A stretch of DNA of 64,000 bases from Salinimicrobium sp049680855 (GTDB lineage Bacteria; Bacteroidota; Bacteroidia; Flavobacteriales; Flavobacteriaceae), in assembly GCF_049680855.1 (NCBI RefSeq), contig NZ_JBMPGS010000002.1:806001-870000 (forward strand), read 5' to 3'. The notes beneath the pieces were generated by a model, which made no database searches, had not been told where the DNA came from, and was given only the letters and a program-made list of their open reading frames with translations. Shown one piece after another: positions 26,349-35,133 of the stretch (its first letter is position 1; each line of letters starts with the position of its first letter). A program made the position numbers and the translations under genes.

Positions 26349-27740
26349 TTAATATCCTGCATTTTGAGTAAGATTTGGGTTTTTCTCTCTTTCAGATTCA
26401 GGTAGTGGATATAGTAAATCGGTTAGTTCCCAGGTGTCACTATCCCCCAAAATCTCTGTAGCCCGGCCTGTGCGTTTTAAATCCAGCCATCGGTGTCCCC
26501 ATTCCGTGAACAATTCTTTCTTTCGTTCTTCAAAAATTAGGTGAAGGAGCTCTTCTTGTCCTGTGATACTGTCAGAAACTGAAGACAAATCCGCACGTTC
26601 CCTGATCACATTAAGGTCAGAAACTGCTCCAGACAAATTGCCTTGCCTTGCTCTGGCTTCTGCTCTTATTAAATATTGCTCTGCCAGGCGGAGCACCATA
26701 GAGTATTCTGTTGCATCTTCAATGCTATTTTGAATTTTGTATTTATGAGGAAAGTAATTTGCCGTACTTTCGTGGAAACCAATCCAATTTTCTAACCTTT
26801 TGTCTTCAGAAGAAAATGAATTTACAAAAGCGGGATCAAGTTTAAATTGAGCTAAAAAATAAAAGAGGGGATGAATAATAAAAACGCTACCTTCCTGGGT
26901 ATTTGTTAAAGAGTATCCCCTTCCTTCTGGCGAAATCTGCCATATCGCTTCTCTGCTATTTGCTAAAAAAACAGAATCCAATTCCTCAAGTAGCTCATAG
27001 ATTCCCGTTTGATCTAATACCTGGGTACTATACATTTCAGCATCCTCCCAATTCTCCAGATAAAGTTGAGTTCTGGCCATAAGTGCGAGCGCAGCGGCTT
27101 CATTCACCACAGTACGTTCACCGATAGAATAACCAGCATCTAAATTTTCTATTGCATTCTGAAGATCGTTGAGGACCTGTCCAAAGACTTCCTCTTCTGA
27201 GTTTCTTTCTGCTAGAGAATTGCTTCTGTAATCTGTTGTAAGAATTAAAGGCACCTCCCCATATAGACTGGTCAAATAAAAATAGGTGAAAGCCCGCACA
27301 AAATTTGCTTCGCCCTTTATTCGGCTACGAATATTACCTGAAATTTCCTGATTATTCTCAACTCCCTCCAGGAGTGCATTGGTCAAATAAATGATATTAT
27401 AGGCACTTGACCAGAGACTTTCATTTCTAAAATTATTGGGCAATAACTCGTGTTGCTCAAATTCCATATACTCCAAATTATTAGGGTATATTGGGATGAG
27501 GATGTCTGCTGAAAGTGCTCCTAAAACAGTTACACTTGAGATTCCGCCACTACTAAAATTTACAGATGCTAATTGGTTATACAAACCTACTAAAGCACTT
27601 TGCGCAGTTTCATCATTCAGGAACACATTTGTACCTACAATTTTATTGTCTGGAGCCTCTATTTCCAGGTAATCTTCACAGGATGCAAATATTCCGAGAA
27701 GCAGAATAAATGCCGTCATTTTTGTTATTTTTGCTTTCAT
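26349..27740 (-). CDS. SusD/RagB-family outer-membrane lipoprotein
   Basis: A 463-residue surface lipoprotein: lipobox GIFASC with Cys21, then SusD-type segments LVGLYNQLAS, EANFVRAFTYFYLTSLYGEVPL, the TPR-like helices of the ligand-capturing lid, and the C-terminal ERKKELFTEWGHRWLDLKRTG signature. It caps the SusC-type barrel and binds the nutrient. It starts 13 bp after the SusC gene stop and is followed by the M16 peptidase gene, so the ligand is more likely an oligopeptide than a glycan; no carbohydrate enzyme is nearby. Confidence 0.93.
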   Translation of the reverse strand: MKAKITKMTAFILLLGIFASCEDYLEIEAPDNKIVGTNVFLNDETAQSALVGLYNQLASVNFSSGGISSVTVLGALSADILIPIYPNNLEYMEFEQHELLPNNFRNESLWSSAYNIIYLTNALLEGVENNQEISGNIRSRIKGEANFVRAFTYFYLTSLYGEVPLILTTDYRSNSLAERNSEEEVFGQVLNDLQNAIENLDAGYSIGERTVVNEAAALALMARTQLYLENWEDAEMYSTQVLDQTGIYELLEELDSVFLANSREAIWQISPEGRGYSLTNTQEGSVFIIHPLFYFLAQFKLDPAFVNSFSSEDKRLENWIGFHESTANYFPHKYKIQNSIEDATEYSMVLRLAEQYLIRAEARARQGNLSGAVSDLNVIRERADLSSVSDSITGQEELLHLIFEERKKELFTEWGHRWLDLKRTGRATEILGDSDTWELTDLLYPLPESEREKNPNLTQNAGY

Positions 27741-27753
27741 TTTTATCTTTTTT

Positions 27754-30741
27754 TTAAAATTGAACTTGAAGACCTCCCGTTATAGTTCTTAATCCACCAA
27801 AGTAGCGTCCGTTTTCTGGTAATTCAGGATCCATACCTTTATAACTTGTAAGGGTGTAAAGGTTTTGTCCGGCTAGAAATACTTTCCCATCCTTTAAGCC
27901 CATTGATTTCATTACTGAAGAAGGGAATTGAAAACCCAGGGACAGGGATTTTAAACGCAAATAAGAAGCATCTACTACTGGAAAGGTTGAAAAGAGTGCG
28001 TAGTAATAGGCATCTGAAGCCTCATAGGATTGGGAAATTCGCTGGTATTGCCCTCCCTCCTCTAGTGTCTCCAGGTCAACAGAGCCCTGGTTAGCTAAAT
28101 AGCCGTATTCAAAAAGATCAAATATTCCTTTCTGTTTAGTGAACTCCCACAAAAACTGAAGAGAAAAATTGTTATAGTTGAAGTTATTATTAATTCCTCC
28201 ATAAAATTTCCTTCCAAAATCCTGTATTGCAACCCTATCATTATAGTCAAGTCTGCCATCATTGTTAATGTCTGCAACTTTATAAAACCCTGTTTCAGGG
28301 TCAAGACCTTCGTACTTATATAGAAGCGAAATAGCTAAAGGTTGTCCCACTTTATAAACATTTGCATAAGAGGATTGTTCAATTCCGGGGTAACTTACCA
28401 GCTTGTTTTCAGGAATTGTAATATTGAAAAAAGTCTCCCAGGAAAAGTCCTTAGTTTGGAAATTGTAAGTAGAGAATTCTAATTCTACTCCCTGGTTCTG
28501 CACTGTGGCAGGAAGGTTAGCCTGCACTGAACCAAAACCGGTTATCGACGGAAGAGAATAACCTACAAGTTGATTAGAAGATCGGTTTCTATACCAACTC
28601 ACACTTAAGTTTATTCGATCATTAAGAAAGCCTAAATCTACCGCAGCCTCCAGTTTTTTGTTTACTTCCCAGGAGTAATTAGGATTGAACAATTGTGTAG
28701 GGTATAACCCTCCCGGGCCCTGAGTGGCCTCATAAGCATCTAAATATTGGTAATCTCCTATTTGATCGCTGCCACTTGTCCCATAGCTCGCCCGCAGTTT
28801 TCCAAAACTTAAGATCTTATTTTCACCGTTTAATAATGGTTCCTCAGAAAAAACCCATGCCCCACCGACTGCCCAGAAATTTGCTAAACGTTTTCCCGGA
28901 CCAAAACGTGAAGAACCATCGCGCCTTCCAGTAAGGTTAACCAGGTATTTCTTGTTCCAATTTAGCGCCAGCCTTCCAAAGGCTGCAGCATATCTATATT
29001 GCGCCTGATTATTTCTGCCGTATGAAATACTCTTAGCTGCTGAAATATTTCCAATTAAGGATTCTGCTACATATCCTTCTGTTGTAAAAGCTGTTTGAGA
29101 AGAATTCCTCTCCTGAATACTCCCCCCGAGGATTGTATTCAGACTAATTTTCCCAAAGCTTTTATCATAATTGATTTGGGGTTCAATAATCCATGAAGTG
29201 GTGTAGTTGGTAAGGTGTGAGGAAGAATGATCTCTTATATCCCAATATGCGGGATTAAAAGATCTCTTTGGTCTTTTTAGGAGTTCCTTACTTTGGAAAT
29301 AACGGTACCCAAAGTTCGTCCTGAGACTAAGTCCAGGGGAAATGTCGTATGTAAGATTCAGAGTTGATACCAGATTATTGCTCTGAATATTATTGCTGTT
29401 GAAAAACCCGGAAATCGGGTTGTCTATACCAGCTTCCGACCATTCTACCCAGTGTAAGCTTCCATCTTCATTAAAAAGTTTTGGAGCATTTGGAGGCAAA
29501 CTAAATAAGGCAGTGGCTATATCAAAATCTCCCACTGAAGAATTATCATCTAAACCGTAATTGAGAGAAAAATTAAGTCTCCACTTCTTGTTCTGCGAAA
29601 AATGATCCAGATTTATTCCTCCTGTGAACTTTTGATAGTCGTATTCCCATGGGTAGATTGTTCCCTGTTTGTGGTAAGAACCGCTCAACCTGTAAGTAGT
29701 ATTCCCACTTCCACCATTAGAAGCAAGATTTATATCTTGTACCGTGGCAGTACCTCCAAGAAAGAAATCCTGCCAATCCGTATAACGATTTTGATCCCAC
29801 AGCACAAGATCATACGCATCATATTCCGTAGGTTCAATTCCGTCATTTTCAAAAGCCTGCCTTCTTATTTCCAAATAAGGTCCTGTTTTAAGCATTTCGA
29901 TACGGTTGGGGAGCGTAGATGTACCTGTATAAATTTGGGCTTCAAAACCGGCTCTTCCAAACCCTTTTTTTGTAGTAATTAATACAACTCCATTAGCCCC
30001 ACGGGAACCGTAGATAGCGGTGGCATCTGCATCCTTTAGAACTTCTATGCTCTGAATGTTCGAAAGATTTAAAGTGTTGAAAGGATCTATTCCTGTGTTA
30101 CCCAACAAAGAATTGCTTTCAATTGGGGTTGAATTGACAGGCACCCCATCTATAATATAAAGTGGAAGATTTCCCTCCTCCCGCAGACTGTTTCTTCCCC
30201 TAATTTTTATGGTAGCCGCCATTCCCGGTTGATCCCCACCAGGAATGATCTCCACCCCTGCCATTCTTCCCTGCAAAGCCTGCAACGGACTGATTACCGG
30301 CTGATGTTCTATCTCTTCTGCCGTAACACGAGAAATATTTCCTGTGCTTTCTCTCCTGGTGGTATTATAGTAACCGGCGTTGATCTGTACTTCATCAAGG
30401 GCAGTGATGTCTTCCACCAGCCGCACATTGATTTCCCGCCTCCCGTCTACTGGAACTTCTATTATTTTAAATCCTAAATAAGAAAATACCAGTATTCCCT
30501 GTGGTTCAACCGCTATTTTATATTCCCCATCTAAATTTGTGGATGTACCCCTATTTGTGCCTTTGACTGTAATAGTTACTCCGGGCAAGGGCATGCCTTG
30601 TTCGTCTGTCACCACTCCGGTGACTGTTTCCTGCAAAGTAGCAGGGAGTCCTGCAGCATATCCTTTAACCGTTAAGGCATACAGGAAGACGATAATGGTG
30701 ATAAGCGCGATTATTACTAACCGGCTGTAATTATTTTTCAT
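27754..30741 (-). CDS. SusC/RagA-family TonB-linked outer-membrane transporter
   Basis: A 995-residue TonB-dependent transporter. After a hydrophobic leader (residues ~8-30), a carboxypeptidase-like domain (TGVVTDEQGMPLPGVTITVKG, then GTSTNLDGEYKI) is followed by the plug domain with LYIIDGVPV and GSRGANGVVLITTKKG, and a long 22-strand barrel ending in the aromatic-type residues GGLQVQF. This matches the SusC family length (950-1100). Energy comes from TonB-ExbBD encoded elsewhere. It leads the minus-strand operon with SusD and the M16 peptidase. No anti-sigma or sigma gene pair is adjacent, so control may run through the repeats found upstream. Confidence 0.94.
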   Translation of the reverse strand: MKNNYSRLVIIALITIIVFLYALTVKGYAAGLPATLQETVTGVVTDEQGMPLPGVTITVKGTNRGTSTNLDGEYKIAVEPQGILVFSYLGFKIIEVPVDGRREINVRLVEDITALDEVQINAGYYNTTRRESTGNISRVTAEEIEHQPVISPLQALQGRMAGVEIIPGGDQPGMAATIKIRGRNSLREEGNLPLYIIDGVPVNSTPIESNSLLGNTGIDPFNTLNLSNIQSIEVLKDADATAIYGSRGANGVVLITTKKGFGRAGFEAQIYTGTSTLPNRIEMLKTGPYLEIRRQAFENDGIEPTEYDAYDLVLWDQNRYTDWQDFFLGGTATVQDINLASNGGSGNTTYRLSGSYHKQGTIYPWEYDYQKFTGGINLDHFSQNKKWRLNFSLNYGLDDNSSVGDFDIATALFSLPPNAPKLFNEDGSLHWVEWSEAGIDNPISGFFNSNNIQSNNLVSTLNLTYDISPGLSLRTNFGYRYFQSKELLKRPKRSFNPAYWDIRDHSSSHLTNYTTSWIIEPQINYDKSFGKISLNTILGGSIQERNSSQTAFTTEGYVAESLIGNISAAKSISYGRNNQAQYRYAAAFGRLALNWNKKYLVNLTGRRDGSSRFGPGKRLANFWAVGGAWVFSEEPLLNGENKILSFGKLRASYGTSGSDQIGDYQYLDAYEATQGPGGLYPTQLFNPNYSWEVNKKLEAAVDLGFLNDRINLSVSWYRNRSSNQLVGYSLPSITGFGSVQANLPATVQNQGVELEFSTYNFQTKDFSWETFFNITIPENKLVSYPGIEQSSYANVYKVGQPLAISLLYKYEGLDPETGFYKVADINNDGRLDYNDRVAIQDFGRKFYGGINNNFNYNNFSLQFLWEFTKQKGIFDLFEYGYLANQGSVDLETLEEGGQYQRISQSYEASDAYYYALFSTFPVVDASYLRLKSLSLGFQFPSSVMKSMGLKDGKVFLAGQNLYTLTSYKGMDPELPENGRYFGGLRTITGGLQVQF

Positions 30742-31465
30742 AATTTTGTAATGGTTAAATGAAACTTCGTTTTATTTAATGCAGGCCTTCCAGCTCCCTC
30801 GGCAAAAGTGACTGGGAGGCCTATTTTAATTTAACCCATTCCTGGAACAGGTGTAGGTAATGCAAACCTGCCGGGGGGCTGGCACATTTGCTTAATGTTT
30901 TTACTACTGTTTCATTGGCATTAATTTATATTATTTAAAAATGTTCATCCCTCAATTGAGGGCAAAATGTCACCCACCCACCCATCACCATTACAAGTTG
31001 TAGGATTTGTGTAATGGTTATCCCACGGGTACTAATGGCTAAACTAGACACCCTACAACGCTTTGCTCTTCAATATGAAGTACAGGCTAATAAAAACAGA
31101 GCAAAACAAAAAGTTCTTATGTATTGAGAAACCTCTAAAGAAGAAGCAGCGGCTTTGAAAAGAAGAGTATCGAGGGGCCACCCCAATGAGAGGAAACAAA
31201 AAGGCGTGGATACTCAACTTAACGAACAGAGGTACTGGCATACCATGCAACGAATAAGAGAGCCCACGCCCGGGTCGTGAGCATCTTGCTTATCATCTCG
31301 TTGCTAAAAATTACCAGTTTTCTGTTCGAGATTCAAAGCGAAATGCTTCTATACTATTTAAAGAAGATTCGCAAAGTTATAATTCTGGGACCAATATAAA
31401 AATAAAATTATTATTGCGGACATATGTCCGCGCTTTTTTTCTGTTAAATCTTTTGATTTGTTAAA
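30742..31465. other. Long noncoding region upstream of susC with repeated TGTAATGGT sites
   Basis: This 724-bp stretch has no supportable gene. An 11-bp word TGTAATGGTTA occurs at 30747-30757 and 31010-31020, and its 9-base core lies inverted at 30987-30995, so 30987-31018 is a 9-bp inverted repeat with a 14-bp spacer. A GC-rich imperfect hairpin lies near 31263-31285. A 31-codon open frame from 31036 has no known features. The sites may bind a regulator of the SusC operon; the function is not established. Confidence 0.45.
31416..31431. promoter_or_regulatory. 16-bp perfect palindrome before the XRE gene
   Basis: GCGGACATATGTCCGC is a perfect palindrome 34 bp upstream of the XRE start, followed by GCTTTTTTT. 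It may be the autoregulatory operator of the XRE protein, or, as a GCGGAC/GTCCGC stem with an ATAT loop and T-run, a rho-independent terminator for plus-strand transcripts entering from the left. Both readings fit. Confidence 0.5.
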
Positions 31466-31687
31466 ATGCAGGATATCTATTCAAAAATAAACCGACGAAT
31501 TTCTCAATGGATTTCTTGCGCCAGCTCAAATAGGGACTTTGCCCTAAGTCATAATATTGATGAAAAAACGGTCCGCCGGATTTTAACGGGGGAATACAAA
31601 ATTTCAATTAGAACTCTTGAAAAAATCTGCGAAGCGCGCAATCTATCCTTATCTGAATTCTTCAAAAGAATAGAAAAGGATAAATAA
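31466..31687 (+). CDS. Small XRE-family helix-turn-helix protein
   Basis: A 73-residue protein that is almost entirely a Cro/CI-type HTH: DFALSHNIDEKTVRRILTGEYKISIRTLEKICEARNLSLSEFFKRIE. It has no effector domain and should bind DNA as a dimer. The preceding palindrome is a natural target. It marks the left edge of the defence-type island and might regulate it. The neighbouring small gene on the opposite strand begins a convergent pair. Confidence 0.8.
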   Translation: MQDIYSKINRRISQWISCASSNRDFALSHNIDEKTVRRILTGEYKISIRTLEKICEARNLSLSEFFKRIEKDK

Positions 31688-31695
31688 AATGATAT

Positions 31696-31938
31696 TCAGT
31701 TTTCCCCAGGAGAAAATCCTCTAGAATATTTGTCTAGCAGATCACCTTCAATGAAACTTCTTTTTCCAGTCACTTCGTTGCTCCAAAGATCATATTCTAT
31801 CTCCACAAAAAATTTAAATACAGCATACAAGGCAAATCTCTTTGATTGCTCGATATGGTAATCTACGAAGTCGCCTTGGGTAAAAACCATATCATACTGC
31901 TCATGATCTGATTTTAACTTGAAGTCGTAAAGGGTCAT
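31696..31938 (-). CDS. Conserved hypothetical protein, 80 aa
   Basis: The protein has no signal or membrane segment. The residue pattern (DHEQYDMVFTQGDFVDYHIE, RFALYAVFKFFVEIEYD, FIEGDLLDKYS) suggests an alpha/beta soluble domain and resembles small hypothetical proteins frequent in Bacteroidetes islands, but I cannot name the family. It is convergent with the XRE gene, with 8 bp between their stops. Confidence 0.55.
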   Translation of the reverse strand: MTLYDFKLKSDHEQYDMVFTQGDFVDYHIEQSKRFALYAVFKFFVEIEYDLWSNEVTGKRSFIEGDLLDKYSRGFSPGEN

Positions 31939-32014
31939 AAATTGTTTTACTGCTGAAAAGACTGATCGAAATTAAAGCATAAATTTATAAAAGAATAATT
32001 TTTACCTTAAGTAA

Positions 32015-32389
32015 ATGAAAAAGGTAATATTTCTTCTATTGCTATTTACCCTACCTGCCGGTGCGCAAGAATTAATATTTCAATCCCCTCTTACTCAAAC
32101 GTCGCCGGAAGTATTTCCTTCCCAATTTGAAGAAATAGATCGAATTCTTTATTTCGACAGCCATTCCATTACTATTACAACGGTTACCTCAGAAGGTAAG
32201 GAATTCGAATCTTTTGATATTCAGGAAATATCTTCTCTGGAGCAAGGTCTTTTTTTCTTTTGCCTTACCGGGAATGAGGAGAAGATTACGATCATTATTC
32301 CCCACCAGGAAAAAATAGAAATTATTGATCTCTACCGTCGGTCACCAGAGACCGGAGAAGAACTGTGCGTGAGGTTTCATGTGGATTAG
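32015..32389 (+). CDS. Hypothetical secreted protein, 124 aa
   Basis: A signal peptide (MKKVIFLLLLFTLPAGAQE, cleavage after GAQ) precedes a ~105-residue mature protein rich in beta-strand-forming residues (RILYFDSHSITITTVTSEGK, KITIIIPHQEKIEIIDLY). No family is recognised. It is divergent from the 80-aa gene and is followed by 425 bp of noncoding DNA, so it does not clearly belong to the cassette downstream. Confidence 0.6.
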   Translation: MKKVIFLLLLFTLPAGAQELIFQSPLTQTSPEVFPSQFEEIDRILYFDSHSITITTVTSEGKEFESFDIQEISSLEQGLFFFCLTGNEEKITIIIPHQEKIEIIDLYRRSPETGEELCVRFHVD

Positions 32390-32814
32390 TTTCCCCCACT
32401 CATCAATTCATAAGTTATACGTTCCCCCCTAAATTTTATTATCTTTAAACCCTTTTGAAGGCATCCCGCTGATTTACCGTTTCGGTAAGAGCTAATTTAA
32501 AGAGAAATTTTTTTTCGGATATTCTATTAAATTATTGTGGAAAGAATAACCTGTCCACTACTGTACAGTAAATATTTCAAAAATCCTTCTATCCTATTTC
32601 CGGTGGCACCTATCAATACCTTTCGATATATAATTTTTCTTTCTAAAATATTTAGTTTCTTTGAAGACCAATAAAAATTGAAAGGGTGATAACAGCTACC
32701 TTTCTAATTCACCTTACAGATTCTATGCTGTTTAAAACACTTTAAATAATATTCGAATGCCTAAATTCAATACTACTTAAAATTACCTTTAATATTTTTT
32801 CACTTACCTAAAAT
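32390..32814. other. AT-rich noncoding region upstream of the four-gene cassette
   Basis: No gene is supported here. A hairpin TTACCG-TTT-CGGTAA lies at 32474-32488, and a perfect 12-bp palindrome TACTGTACAGTA at 32559-32570, about 245 bp before the cassette start, is a possible operator. The rest is featureless and AT-rich, and probably holds the cassette promoter. Confidence 0.4.
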
Positions 32815-35133
32815 ATGGATGAAAGAAAAATTCGAAGTGAACTAGCTAAGATATTAGCGGACGAACCAAAAAACTACACGAAGATATTAGAGCTGTCCTC
32901 AAAACTAGCCAGTTTTGATCAAGATAATGTACGATTTAGCGTAGATGCTGGAGTAATTGACAGATTAGGAACCGAATTGGTGGCAAGGCAAGAAACTGCA
33001 GTATCTGAGTTAGTAAAGAACTCTTATGATGCTGATGCTAAAAAAGTAGTTTTAAAATTTGAAGATTCAGAATCCATTGGGGGAACTTTATTTATTGAAG
33101 ATGATGGTTTAGGAATGACTAAAGATCAGCTTATCAATGGATTTATGAGGATATCTTCTACAGATAAATTACGGCACCCACTTTCTGAAAGGTATAATCG
33201 TAAAAGAGCCGGTCAAAAAGGGATCGGAAGATTTGCTGTTCAAAGATTAGGTAAAAAATTAACAATAATTACACAAACATTAAATGGTGATCACGCCTTA
33301 GTATTAACTATAGATTGGTCACATTATAAGGGTGATGTAGATCTAGGTAACATTACCAATAAAATAACAACCATCCCTAAAAGAAAAGATGAAGGAACAA
33401 CCTTAAAAATTGAAGGATTAAAAGATAGATGGTCACAAGCTGCAATTAAACGTATTTATAGATATGTAAGTGCAATTATTCAACCCTTCCCATTATCGGA
33501 AGAAAAAGTCATAGAAGAAAAAAATGGCCAAGTTGAGATATTAGACCCTGGATTTAAAACTATTTTTAAAAAAATAGAAGGTGACAAGGCAATTGTGATT
33601 GCCGATGAATCTAAAATGATTTATAATCACGCATTAGCAGAAATTGATGGCTGGATCGATGATAATGGATTAGGTATTTATTCTATTGTAAGTAAAAAAC
33701 TTGATATTGATAAATATGGTGAAATAGGTAGTGATCCTGATGATATGACTATACCTTTTACTCATCTTAAAAAGGTCCGTTTCAAGGCTTATTATTTTGT
33801 ATATAATTCGGGGTTGATTCCACAAATGCATGAAACGAGTATAAAAAAAGCGGCAAGAACTTCTGGAGGAATAAGGTTGTATAGGAATGGCTTTAGAGTT
33901 TTACCCTATGGTGAACCAGGTAACGATTGGCTTAAATTAGATCAATCAGTTACAAGAAGATCTATTCTTCCGGTACATGGAAATAATAATTTTTTCGGTT
34001 TTGTAGAATTGACAGATGAAGAAGGAGAATTTAATGAAACTTCAAGTAGAGAGGGTCTAATGGAAAATGAGGCACTTATTCAATTACAGAATTTTGTTTA
34101 TAGAACTTTGATGCAGAGTGTATTTATTACAGCAGAGGCTAGAAATATTAAAATTGTTTCTGGACAACAAAAGGATGGTAAACTTTATGAAAAAATTGAA
34201 CTAAGAATAAAAGATATAGCACATACTCTTGAAGCGTTAGACTTGGAGTTGGAAAAGGAGGAAGGTAACATTCAGGTAAAAAATAGGAGAAAAAAAAGAT
34301 TAAAGAAACTCAAGAAAGATATCAAAGAAGTTGCTGAATTACAAAAAGAAGAAACGAGTAAAATGCTCAAGGAAAAATCTATGCTCCGTGTCTTGAGTAG
34401 TGTTGGTATAACAATAGGACAATTCATACATGAAGTTAGGGACTATGTAATTAATATGGAATCTGATGTGAAATTTCTTCTGGAAAAACTCCGTTCAGAC
34501 ACTGTTCTAACTGAAAGACTATTAATTTTGGATAGAAACATTACAACTTTTAAGAGTTATACCTCATATTTCGACAATGTAATATCCCAGAATGTAATTA
34601 GAGAACTAAAGCCTATTGAAATCCAGAATAGAGTTGAATATTTCTGGAAATCAATCCATAATGATGCGTTAAAAAGCAACATTAAGTTCGAAATACCAGA
34701 ACGAAATGGATCATACTTATATACTATCCCGATGCATCCATCGGAGTGGTCCTCTATCTTATTTAATTTTTACACCAATTCTAAAAAAGCAATTAAAAGA
34801 ACTGAAAAAGCAGGTGAAATAAAAATTGAATGTGGTTTAGATAATAACAATATCTTCTTAGAATTTTCTGATACCGGAGATGGAATATCAGAAGAAAATG
34901 AAGAAAAAATATTTGATGAATTCTTTACTACTACTTCACCGAATTCTCTGAATGAAATCGATTCAAGTAATGAAATTACTGGTACAGGGTTAGGATTAAA
35001 AATAGTAAAAGATATTGTTTCTAGTTATAGAGGGAGTATACAAGTTGTATCCCCAAAAGAAGGTTTTAGCACCTGCATAAGGATAGATATACCTAAAGCA
35101 ACAGATAAAGAATTAGAGGACTATGGCATATAA
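32815..35133 (+). CDS. Dual-GHKL protein: MutL/MORC-like ATPase plus histidine-kinase-like C-terminus
   Basis: A 772-residue protein with two GHKL ATPase modules. The N-terminal one (about 40-200) has the N-box ELVKNSYDADA (E65, N69), DDGLGM at 96-101 and GQKGIG at 133-138, as in Hsp90/MutL/MORC proteins. A charged coiled coil (~460-520) leads to FIHEVRDY with H539, which resembles a kinase H-box, and then to a second GHKL module with N655 (NSKKAI), DTGDGI (D686) and GTGLGL (G723) as in histidine kinases. There is no membrane segment, so it senses something in the cytoplasm. It overlaps the receiver-protein gene by 11 bp, which suggests a phosphorelay. MORC/MutL-like ATPases beside methylases are known from restriction-type loci; this double architecture is unfamiliar to me. 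Confidence 0.85.
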   Translation: MDERKIRSELAKILADEPKNYTKILELSSKLASFDQDNVRFSVDAGVIDRLGTELVARQETAVSELVKNSYDADAKKVVLKFEDSESIGGTLFIEDDGLGMTKDQLINGFMRISSTDKLRHPLSERYNRKRAGQKGIGRFAVQRLGKKLTIITQTLNGDHALVLTIDWSHYKGDVDLGNITNKITTIPKRKDEGTTLKIEGLKDRWSQAAIKRIYRYVSAIIQPFPLSEEKVIEEKNGQVEILDPGFKTIFKKIEGDKAIVIADESKMIYNHALAEIDGWIDDNGLGIYSIVSKKLDIDKYGEIGSDPDDMTIPFTHLKKVRFKAYYFVYNSGLIPQMHETSIKKAARTSGGIRLYRNGFRVLPYGEPGNDWLKLDQSVTRRSILPVHGNNNFFGFVELTDEEGEFNETSSREGLMENEALIQLQNFVYRTLMQSVFITAEARNIKIVSGQQKDGKLYEKIELRIKDIAHTLEALDLELEKEEGNIQVKNRRKKRLKKLKKDIKEVAELQKEETSKMLKEKSMLRVLSSVGITIGQFIHEVRDYVINMESDVKFLLEKLRSDTVLTERLLILDRNITTFKSYTSYFDNVISQNVIRELKPIEIQNRVEYFWKSIHNDALKSNIKFEIPERNGSYLYTIPMHPSEWSSILFNFYTNSKKAIKRTEKAGEIKIECGLDNNNIFLEFSDTGDGISEENEEKIFDEFFTTTSPNSLNEIDSSNEITGTGLGLKIVKDIVSSYRGSIQVVSPKEGFSTCIRIDIPKATDKELEDYGI

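Noticed and set aside
26324..26362. Longer N-terminus for the M16 peptidase
   Set aside because: It adds charged residues before the signal peptide and overlaps the SusD gene.
31036..31131. 31-codon frame upstream of the XRE gene
   Set aside because: Too short, with no recognisable features or promoter support.
31263..31380. tRNA-like GC-rich stretch near 31.27 kb
   Set aside because: No cloverleaf could be built; only an imperfect hairpin is present.
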